Origin: Chitinophagaceae bacterium
GTDB taxonomy: Bacteria > Bacteroidota > Bacteroidia > Chitinophagales > Chitinophagaceae
DNA length: 51,071 bases
Reading direction: 5' to 3'
NCBI GenBank assembly: GCA_019638595.1
Contig: JAHBTJ010000035.1
Coordinates: 1-51,071, forward strand
The notes beneath the pieces were generated by a model. The model did not search any database. It was given only the letters and a program-made list of their open reading frames with translations, and was not told the origin of the DNA. This document shows positions 45,073 to 51,071 of this stretch, piece by piece (the first letter of the stretch is position 1; each line of letters begins with the position of its first letter). A program made the position numbers and the translations under genes.

Positions 45073-45770
45073 GACAATTGTTTTATGCTTTTTTTAAATG
45101 TTTTTCCTACCGGTAATTTAATATCCTGTATATACACATCGTTCCCGTTTACTTTCGTTATTTTTTGCAGCGCCACGGCATAGCTCCTGTGTATCCTCAC
45201 AAAATTTTCCGGGGGCAGTTGTTCAATAAAATGCTTCAGCTTTGAAAGCGTCATTATCTTTTTGTTACGCGTAACCACTTTGCTATAGTCTTTCAGAGCT
45301 TCTATATACAGTATGTCGTTGATGTCTATAATATGTTTAACGGATCCTTCTTTAATGGTAATGGTATTTTTCTCAATCTGCGACTCGTAAATATCAGAAC
45401 GCTTTTTCAGTTCCAGGTATTCATGCAGCCTGGTAATGCATTGGGAAAATCGTTCCGGCTTGGCCGGCTTTAAAATAAAATCGAAAGCCTGCACTTCATA
45501 ACTTTCCCAGGCATGCTCGCTGTGGGCCGTAACAAAAATACATACAGGTGGCGGCGATAGCTGCTTAAAAAAATCTATACCGTTCATTACCGGCATATCA
45601 ATATCCATAAAAATGAGCTGAGGTGCATGTTGCCGGATAAAGGCGCTGGCATCAAGCGGGTTATTGAAGCAGCCTTTCAGCTCAAGCTCATCCTGCCTTT
45701 CAACAAGCGATCGCAGGTATTCCATGTCTACCTGCCGGTCTTCTACAATAATGCAGGAAATCTTTTTCAT
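45069..45770 (-). CDS. LytTR-family response regulator
   Basis: This 233-residue regulator starts at the ATG at 45770; the open frame extends to a GTG 18 codons earlier. The receiver domain (about 1-120) has IIVEDRQVD, Asp56 in IFMDIDMPVMNG and FVTAHSEH. A LytTR DNA-binding domain follows (about 135-233) with ILYIEALKDYSKVV, PENFVRIHRSYAV and LPVGKTFK. LytTR regulators usually pair with LytS-type kinases; here the co-transcribed kinase is a HisKA-type TPR protein. It opens the three-gene signalling unit. Confidence 0.92.
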   Translation of the reverse strand: MKKISCIIVEDRQVDMEYLRSLVERQDELELKGCFNNPLDASAFIRQHAPQLIFMDIDMPVMNGIDFFKQLSPPPVCIFVTAHSEHAWESYEVQAFDFILKPAKPERFSQCITRLHEYLELKKRSDIYESQIEKNTITIKEGSVKHIIDINDILYIEALKDYSKVVTRNKKIMTLSKLKHFIEQLPPENFVRIHRSYAVALQKITKVNGNDVYIQDIKLPVGKTFKKSIKQLS

Positions 45771-45829
45771 AGTATAACATTCAATTTTACCTTTTCGGCT
45801 GTACGAATATATTAAAAAGAGCACATATA

Positions 45830-46144
45830 TTATACCGCCATTTTCATGTGCAGGTTCACGTAATTATCGGGCACCCTGTCGAGCGATTGTATCCAGATCG
45901 TTTCCTCGTTGGTAAAAGGATTTTTTTTATACTGCAAAAGGAAAACAGGCGTACTGTTTTGTTCCGCTTTCCTGTCAATATAGGTAACGCGGTATCCTTT
46001 TTTATGAGCCAGTTTTTGCCGCGTCTTTTCCTGCTGCAGGATTTGCCATGCCTGCAGCACGGATATTGACAGGACGGTTATGTGGCAATCGTGATGGCCG
46101 ATTGCTGTTACCCTCATAAAATCAGCTTCGATCAGCAGTTTCAT
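45830..46144 (-). CDS. Small protein of unknown function
   Basis: This 104-residue cytoplasmic-type protein has no signal peptide. It opens MKLLIEADFMRVTAIGHHDC and has a Lys/Arg/Gln-rich middle and a C-terminal EETIWIQSLDRV. No family is recognised. It ends 60 bases before the LytTR regulator on the same strand, and a candidate promoter lies at 46215-46256, so it could be the first gene of the signalling operon. The coding call rests on frame length, the upstream motif and position. Confidence 0.6.
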   Translation of the reverse strand: MKLLIEADFMRVTAIGHHDCHITVLSISVLQAWQILQQEKTRQKLAHKKGYRVTYIDRKAEQNSTPVFLLQYKKNPFTNEETIWIQSLDRVPDNYVNLHMKMAV

Positions 46145-46214
46145 TATTCCGGTTTAAAAGAAAAGTAATTCCGTGGAATTTCAGCAGGTATATGGAAGGA
46201 TCAAAAAGCAGGCA

Positions 46215-46256
46215 TGAAGGTATGCGCTCACCGGATTACCGCAAATAGCACTTTTG
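46215..46256 (-). promoter_or_regulatory. Candidate promoter of the 104-residue gene
   Basis: Read leftward, ACAAAAGTGCTATTTGC (to 46241) is followed after 19 bases by TACCTTCA (46222-46215), six of eight bases matching TAnnTTTG. The leader is about 70 bases. Confidence 0.45.
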
Positions 46257-46265
46257 TTGTATTTT

Positions 46266-46565
46266 TTGTCGGCTGTGAGCTATGAGCTATCGGCAATCAG
46301 CTATCAGCAATTTATTGTTTTTTGTTTATGGTTGAGAAGTTCCAAACCACAAACCCGAAACCTGCAACCTGTAACCCGAAACAAAGGTGTAAGATGTAGG
46401 GTGTAAGGTATTAATGCAAATCATAAACTTCAAACCACAAACTTGTAACCTGCAACCTGTAACCTGCAACAGCCATCAAATCTCAAACCTGTCCGCCGTG
46501 GCGGATTTCAAATTTCAAATCTTCCTGTAACCCCAAACAATAAACAACAAACCTGAAACCTGAGA
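46266..46565. repeat. Dispersed intergenic repeat, copy 7 (longest)
   Basis: At about 300 bases this is the longest copy. It opens with AGCTATGAGCTATCGGC and AATCAGCTATCAGC words, then a TTTATTGTTTTTTG core. Several CCACAAACCCGAAACC and CTGTAACCTGCAACC iterations follow, then an AAATTTCAAAT tract and CAACAAACCTGAAACCTGAG. It ends 44 bases beyond the stop of the interrupted TPR gene. Confidence 0.8.
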
Positions 46566-46608
46566 CAACTTTTGTTTTGATGTATATTTCCATTGCTGTG
46601 TTTTACAG

Positions 46609-47733
46609 TTATAATACACCTGTTTCATCAGCCAACTGCACAGCGGCTTCCAAAGCCTGCCGGGCTTTAACCGTATTGTTCATGCCCCAATGGCTGATGG
46701 CCTCTTTCAGGTGGCTGTAAATTTCATCGGGCACTTTTTGCTGGTTAGGCGCCATGAGCCTGAAAGCATATTGAACAGCCATATGAATATTGCTTTGCTA
46801 CGTATATATCGCTATGAGAGGTATGAGAGAAAATGCCAGGAAGGGGTAGCGACGCCTGCTCATTCCATTGTAGGAGAGCAGGGCAAACTTTTTGGCTTTT
46901 TGGAAGTTCCCTTCTTTCAGGTGGATCCAGCCGGTAATAGAGTCCATCAGATATTTAAAGGTGAGGTTTTTATTGAAATCCGCCACCTCATATGCTTTGC
47001 CGATCCATTCCCTGGTTTTTTCAAGATTATTTTCTTTCCGGTAGCTAAAGCTGATGGTGCAGTAAGCACGGATGGTTTCTTCCCCCAATTGTGTGTCTGT
47101 TAAGCTGTCGAGCACCTCGAACGCCACCTCCCGGGCTTTTACAATTTCATTTCTGAAAAGATGGGCAAGCGCCAGTATATTTTGAGCCACTAATTTTGTA
47201 AGAAGATCCCCTTCGGCTTCGCCTGCTTTTATCAGAGATTGGCAAACTACTATACTTTCATCAGGCAGGTTGTACCATTTATTTTTCCACAGCAGATCGG
47301 TATAGATGACAAATGAATATCTTATTTTTTGCAGAGGGGTACCATAGGCTTTAATAATTGCTCTTATTTTACTCTTCCGGACCTCGTCAAAAATGCCCAT
47401 TGTTACATGCATCGTACAATAGTGGTATTCTATCTGCAGTTCAATCCATTCATTCCAGCGCTCAGCGTTTTCTTCTGTTTTTTGCAAATTGGCTTCGGAC
47501 TCTTCATACAATGATACCGCTTCCCTAAAACGCCATTGCCGGTTATAAGTGGTACCTATTTTCCTGAGGATCCTGGCTTTGAAAAGATAGCCATTTTCCC
47601 TGCAGGCAGAGAGCATCTGGTTATATTGCCGCCTGGCAATAACGCATTTGCCCGAAAACAGGTTTTGATCGGCTATTGATTCTATATCCTTATCCTGTTT
47701 AGAAAGTTCTGTGTCAGCCGTTTTATGTACCAT
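46609..47733 (-). pseudogene. TPR-like protein gene interrupted by one in-frame amber codon
   Basis: From the ATG at 47733, 311 codons read to TAG at 46800-46798. The same frame then continues open for 62 more codons, with clear homology to the neighbouring paralogue (QSNIHMAVQYAFRLMAPNQQ), to TAA at 46611-46609. At this position the paralogue reads ACA CAG where this gene reads ACG TAG. The total would be about 374 codons, against 372 in the paralogue. The helical, repeat-like sequence resembles TPR proteins. Either the gene is recently inactivated, or a truncated 311-residue product is made. It follows the NarL-type regulator on the same strand. Confidence 0.82.
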
Positions 47734-47888
47734 CAGTCAGCCATTTAAAAACCCGGGGCGCCGGATTGTTGTATTGAGTTAATGCACGGTCAAATTAAGA
47801 AAAAAATGTACTACCGGATTTTTCCCCGGCATTGTTGGTGTAGGACGCAGGTTCGTGTTTGGCTTCATCAACATCGGTGCCCGGTATA

Positions 47889-48524
47889 TCAGGAGCGCAT
47901 CACCTTATTAATGGCTTCAGTTTTATTTTTAACTCCTAACTTTTTATAAATATTATGGCAATGCCTTTTTACGGTTTCCAGGCTGATGAACAACTTAGCA
48001 GATATCAACTGGTAAGTCGCCCCTTTGGCCAGTAATTTCAATATTTCTTTTTCACGGGAGGTTAATGAATTATTCCCGTTCAACGCAGCTTCCGATAGAG
48101 TAGTCGCGGTCGCCAATATGTCTTTTACAACAGAATCGGGTATTTTAATGCTGTTGCTTAACACATCCTTCAGGGTACTGAGGTACAGGGCAGGTTCACT
48201 TCCTTTAAAAATACAATGAGCTGCTCCCTGTGAAAGCGTTTCTACTAAGGTTTCATTGGTGTTATCTGCCGTGATCACCACAAGCGGAACGGAAGGAAAA
48301 TGCCGCTTTAGCCTGGCTGTATCGCTTGTTTTGTTAAGGGCCGCGAGTATAATGTCGGGCGTTGTTTGCGGGCTGATATTTACTTCGCTGAGTTTTTTAA
48401 ATGAACCTGCCACTTCAAACTCGTACGAATAGTTCATCAGTATTTTCAGGCTTTCCCTGAAATCCGTGTCAGGCTCAATAATAAGGATCTTGTGATTGTT
48501 CATATCATATAGCGGTTTATACAT
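47889..48524 (-). CDS. NarL-type regulator with receiver lacking the phosphoacceptor Asp
   Basis: This 211-residue protein has a receiver fold (about 10-130) and a GerE-type DNA-binding domain (about 148-211: LTSREKEILKLLAKGATY, SLETVKRHCHNIYKKLGV). In the receiver, beta-strand 3 reads TPDIILAALNK, so the expected phosphoacceptor position is Ala62. The switch Thr85 and Lys107 remain, and one acidic residue pair survives in IIEPDTD. It is therefore probably not controlled by phosphorylation. Its start overlaps the end of the intact TPR gene by 8 bases, and the interrupted TPR copy follows 155 bases downstream. A second ATG at 48503 is possible. Confidence 0.88.
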   Translation of the reverse strand: MYKPLYDMNNHKILIIEPDTDFRESLKILMNYSYEFEVAGSFKKLSEVNISPQTTPDIILAALNKTSDTARLKRHFPSVPLVVITADNTNETLVETLSQGAAHCIFKGSEPALYLSTLKDVLSNSIKIPDSVVKDILATATTLSEAALNGNNSLTSREKEILKLLAKGATYQLISAKLFISLETVKRHCHNIYKKLGVKNKTEAINKVMRS

Positions 48525-49635
48525 TCATTATTTCGGCAACCTGCACAGCGGCTTCCAAAGCCTGCCGGGCTTTAACCGAATTGTTCATACCCCAATGACT
48601 AATGGCCTCTTTCAGATGGCTGTAAACCTCATCAGGAACTTTTTGCTGGTTAGGCGCCATGAGCCTGAAAGCATATTGAACAGCCATATGAATATTGTTT
48701 TGCTGTGTATATATCGCTATAAGAGGTATGATGGAAAATGCCAGGAAAGGATAGCGATGTTTGCTCATTCCATTGTAGGAGAGCAGGGCAAACTTTTTGG
48801 CTTTCTGAAGGTTCCCTTCTTTCAGGTGGAGCCAGCCGGTAATAGAGTCCATCAGATATTTAAAGGTGAGATTTTTATTGAAATCCGCCACTTCGTATGC
48901 TTTGCCGATCCATTCCCTGGTTTTTTCAATATTATTTTCTTTCCGGTAGCAGAAGCATATAGTACAATAAGCACGTAACACTTCTTCCGCATACTCTCCT
49001 TTGCGGATATTGCTTAAGATCTCGAAAGAAAGATTTCTTGCCTTAACAAATTCGTGCCTGAACAGGTAGGTGAAGCCCAGCATGTTTTGTACCGTTAACT
49101 TAACAGGAATGTTGTTTTCCGCCCCTGCCAGGTTGATCACTCTTTCGCAAACCAGCACTGTTTCATCCGGCAACATATGCCATCCATTCTTCCATAACAG
49201 GTCGGTAAATATCACATAGGTGTAACGGGCTTTTTGCATAATGTTGCCGTGGACTTCAATCGCCTGTTTTAGCTTTTCCTTTTTTGCTTCGTACAGCTCC
49301 ACCCTGCGCAGGTGCATGCTAACGTAGCTGTAGTCGGTCTGCAGTTCAATCCATTCGCTCCAGCGGGCTTCCGATTCGGGCGTTTTTAAAAAGACCCGCT
49401 CGGCTTTTTCATAAGCTGTTGCAGCATCGTCAAAGCGCCATTGCTGGTTATAGGTATTGCCTATTTTCCTGAGGATCCTTGCTTTAAAAAGACTGTCTTT
49501 TCCCTCAGCAGAGGAGAGCAACTGATGGTATTGTCGTCGGGCGATGGCGCATTTTCCGGAAAACAGGTTCCGGTCGGCAGCGAGCTCTATGTCATTCTCC
49601 CGGGTATATTGTGAGTCAGCAATTTTATTTACCAT
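48517..49635 (-). CDS. TPR-like helical repeat protein, intact paralogue
   Basis: This 372-residue, all-helical, cytoplasmic-type protein has TPR-like stretches: LFKARILRKIGNTYNQQWRF, DDAATAYEKAERVFL, and C-terminal KEGNLQKAKKFALLSYNGM and AVQYAFRLMAPNQQ. No enzymatic or DNA-binding motif is seen. It opens a unit with the overlapping NarL-type pseudo-receiver regulator, so it may bind and control that protein in place of phosphorylation; this is inference. Its C-terminal 40 percent is almost identical to the interrupted copy at 46609-47733, while the N-terminal part is more divergent. A candidate promoter lies at 49798-49840. Confidence 0.82.
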   Translation of the reverse strand: MVNKIADSQYTRENDIELAADRNLFSGKCAIARRQYHQLLSSAEGKDSLFKARILRKIGNTYNQQWRFDDAATAYEKAERVFLKTPESEARWSEWIELQTDYSYVSMHLRRVELYEAKKEKLKQAIEVHGNIMQKARYTYVIFTDLLWKNGWHMLPDETVLVCERVINLAGAENNIPVKLTVQNMLGFTYLFRHEFVKARNLSFEILSNIRKGEYAEEVLRAYCTICFCYRKENNIEKTREWIGKAYEVADFNKNLTFKYLMDSITGWLHLKEGNLQKAKKFALLSYNGMSKHRYPFLAFSIIPLIAIYTQQNNIHMAVQYAFRLMAPNQQKVPDEVYSHLKEAISHWGMNNSVKARQALEAAVQVAEIMNV

Positions 49636-49797
49636 GTAAGGCCATTTAAGCTTATTGTGTATGAATAAGCGCAGGCTACATAAAATTTGGATTAAAAAGC
49701 ACAGTCAAGGTAAGGAAAATAGTTGATTATAAACCTTTCCCCCACTGTGTCAATTTCAATACCTCCAACGGTATATTATTTACCTTTTTACAGGGAT

Positions 49798-49840
49798 GTA
49801 ATTTAATAACATTAATTAGCCATGCAATAGCACGAAAGTG
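49798..49840 (-). promoter_or_regulatory. Candidate promoter of the TPR/regulator unit
   Basis: Read leftward, CACTTTCGTGCTATTGC is followed after 19 bases by TAAATTAC (49805-49798), a partial TAnnTTTG match. The leader to the ATG at 49635 is about 155 bases. Confidence 0.42.
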
Positions 49841-49960
49841 TTATATGCGGGTTGGCAGAATATGCTTTGATTTGTATATTTTTTATGACTATTGCCTGCC
49901 AAATAATAATAAGCGTTTGGGATTCAACCGCGAAATTCCACCCCCTGGTTTTAGTCAAAA

Positions 49961-49986
49961 AAAATGCCCCGGTTCCGGAGCATTTT
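49961..49986 (-). terminator. Terminator of the Rpn-family gene
   Basis: AAAATGC pairs with GCATTTT around an inner CCGG-TT-CCGG stem, followed leftward by a run of eight U. It lies 20 bases after the stop codon at 50007. Confidence 0.9.
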
Positions 49987-50006
49987 ACCTTTAAGTTTTA
50001 ACACAA

Positions 50007-50954
50007 TTATTTTTTCTTTTTCAATGAAGCGCGGACTTTTTTAACAAAGGGCTCCGTAACGCCGGCAAAGCCGGCAATTTCAGGTACGGAGAATCTTTCG
50101 GTAATCAGGAGGTTTTGTATAAACTCCCGGCTCTTTTTTTCGACACCTTTTTCAATACCTTCTTCGATACCTTTTTTTCGTCCTTTTTCTATGTAAATGT
50201 CTAATGTGCTCATGATCGTTTTCTTTATGGGTTCCGGTAGCGAATTTAATACATTTTCCTCTTTCAGATCACCTCTGCTGTATAAGTAAATGATAAAACC
50301 TTTTTGCAGCGCTTTGGGGCCTGCTGATGCTAATACCAATAAATTCACCGCGTTACGCCCCAGCCATTCTTTTTCGAAGCTATGCTTTAAAGCCAGGAAT
50401 GAAGCTTTCAGAAATTTATTGTTCAGCCTTTCTACCTCAGTATCAGTTAGCGTGCCTAAATTATTGTATACATACTCAAAATCCGGCAGGTATTGTTTCC
50501 ACTCTTCCTCTATACCTTCAAAAAGATCTGCCAACCTGCGGTACTGCCATTTGCCTTTACCATGATACAGCAGCACGGGAATAACGAGCGACAGCGGCTC
50601 TTTGCCGGCTGCCTGTTTTTGCAGGGCTGAAAAAATATAACTGCCCATTTGTATGGGCGTGTATTTATCAGGGTAGCTTTTATGCTCTACCAGCAGGCTT
50701 ACTTTTACAGTGCTTTTGCCGCCCTTACGGCGACAGGAGTATAGAATATCGGACATGGTTTTCTTTAACTCCTCAGACAAGTAAGTGCCCGACAATTGTT
50801 CCAGGCTGGTAAAATCTAACTGGCAGCTGATAAACTCAGGCAGGCAGCTTTTAAAATAAGCTGCCGCCATCTTTTTATTGGATAAAATGCTGCGGATAAA
50901 ATTGTCGTGTATGGAAGCATTGTTGTTGCTACGGGGTGTTGTATTTTCCGTCAT
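50007..50954 (-). CDS. Rpn-family PD-(D/E)XK nuclease / putative transposase
   Basis: This 315-residue protein is of the recombination-promoting nuclease (Rpn, YhgA-like) family. Early residues HDNFIRSILSNKKMAAAYF and the nuclease core are typical. The Asp in MSDILYSC, the EHK of LLVEHKS and the Gln in PIQMGSYIF together form a PD-(D/E)XK site. The C-terminal part has the Gly/Glu/Lys-rich stretch GRKKGIEEGIEKGVEKK followed by a helix ending in KKKK. These proteins cut DNA and promote recA-independent recombination, and spread as multi-copy families. A relic of another copy lies at 35523-35579. The gene has its own terminator. Confidence 0.88.
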   Translation of the reverse strand: MTENTTPRSNNNASIHDNFIRSILSNKKMAAAYFKSCLPEFISCQLDFTSLEQLSGTYLSEELKKTMSDILYSCRRKGGKSTVKVSLLVEHKSYPDKYTPIQMGSYIFSALQKQAAGKEPLSLVIPVLLYHGKGKWQYRRLADLFEGIEEEWKQYLPDFEYVYNNLGTLTDTEVERLNNKFLKASFLALKHSFEKEWLGRNAVNLLVLASAGPKALQKGFIIYLYSRGDLKEENVLNSLPEPIKKTIMSTLDIYIEKGRKKGIEEGIEKGVEKKSREFIQNLLITERFSVPEIAGFAGVTEPFVKKVRASLKKKK

Positions 50955-51018
50955 AGGTGTTTTGTTAGCGTGTTTTTACAAAGCTAAGGGTTGTTGCAAA
51001 TATTCAAGTATAAAGTAT

Positions 51019-51070
51019 CGGGACAAAGTCCCGGAAGAACATATAGTGTACGAAGTCGGAGACTTCGTAC
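51019..51070. repeat. Two short perfect hairpins at the window end
   Basis: CGGGAC-AAA-GTCCCG lies at 51019-51033, and GTACGAAGTC-GGA-GACTTCGTAC at 51048-51070. Their form, 6-10 bp arms with 3-base loops, is like that of the four hairpins at 55-197. Confidence 0.7.
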
Positions 51071-51071
51071 A

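Larger units (their letters stand above)
46145..46608. other. Intergenic region dominated by a repeat
   Basis: No gene is seen. It contains the candidate promoter at 46215-46256 and dispersed repeat copy 7. Inside the repeat, TCCGCC-GT-GGCGGA forms a 14-base hairpin near 46491-46504. Confidence 0.55.
49636..50006. other. Intergenic region with promoter and terminator
   Basis: No gene is seen. It holds the candidate promoter at 49798-49840 and the Rpn-gene terminator at 49961-49986. Confidence 0.6.

Noticed and set aside
46609-49635. Paralogous TPR genes considered as a transposon or composite element
   Set aside because: There are no terminal inverted repeats, transposase or target duplication; homology is limited to the coding regions.
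1-51071. tRNA, rRNA, prophage or integrase signatures
   Set aside because: None was recognised on either strand by eye; a tRNA or covariance-model scan would be needed to exclude small RNAs completely.

Overview
The window reads as a contiguous chromosomal segment of a Bacteroidota bacterium, most likely family Chitinophagaceae or a close relative. The evidence is a C-terminal type IX secretion (T9SS) sorting domain, DUF4270 and DUF4294 proteins, LytTR and TPR-type regulators, a bacillithiol deacetylase, TAnnTTTG-like promoter boxes and a near absence of Shine-Dalgarno sequences. The family assignment is inference from gene content; no database search was possible. I saw no rRNA, tRNA, CRISPR array, integrase or intact insertion sequence.

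Left third (1-14.6 kb), mostly minus strand: an S8 protease and two thrombospondin-3/OmpA-type surface proteins, each closed by a clear hairpin terminator; an ALDH7-type aldehyde dehydrogenase; a small secreted protein; a ppk1-ppx-panB run (polyphosphate synthesis and hydrolysis plus the first pantothenate step); and an hldE-like adenylyltransferase, a flippase-like membrane protein, panD and panC. The pantothenate genes panB, panC and panD therefore lie within about 7 kb.

Middle (14.6-30.2 kb): a half-length glycogen-synthase-like protein followed by a DUF4270 protein, then metK, a NUDIX hydrolase and an RlmB-type rRNA methyltransferase on the plus strand. Next come an agmatinase-family enzyme, ccmE-ccmF for cytochrome c maturation with an unusual CxxxY CcmE, a DUF4294 protein, the 2-methylcitrate cycle operon prpB-prpC-prpD, and bshB1.

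Right part (30.8-51 kb), all minus strand and the most accessory-looking: a three-gene unit of a 1179-residue T9SS-sorted repeat protein, a 73-residue secreted peptide ending in a PIDGG-hydrophobic-basic tail, and an exosortase-family protein; four consecutive lipoproteins; two two-component systems (7TM kinase with NarL regulator, TPR kinase with LytTR regulator); and a TPR-protein duplication around a NarL-type regulator whose receiver lacks its phosphoacceptor. One TPR copy carries an in-frame amber codon. An Rpn-family nuclease closes the window, and a decayed copy of its 5' end lies 15 kb away.

Three layers of non-coding structure recur: a family of dispersed intergenic repeats with inverted halves (seven main copies), clusters of short perfect hairpins near both window ends, and a shared upstream motif (GTGCTATTTGC-like, spaced about 19 bases from a TAnnTTTG-like box) in front of several surface-protein and regulator genes.
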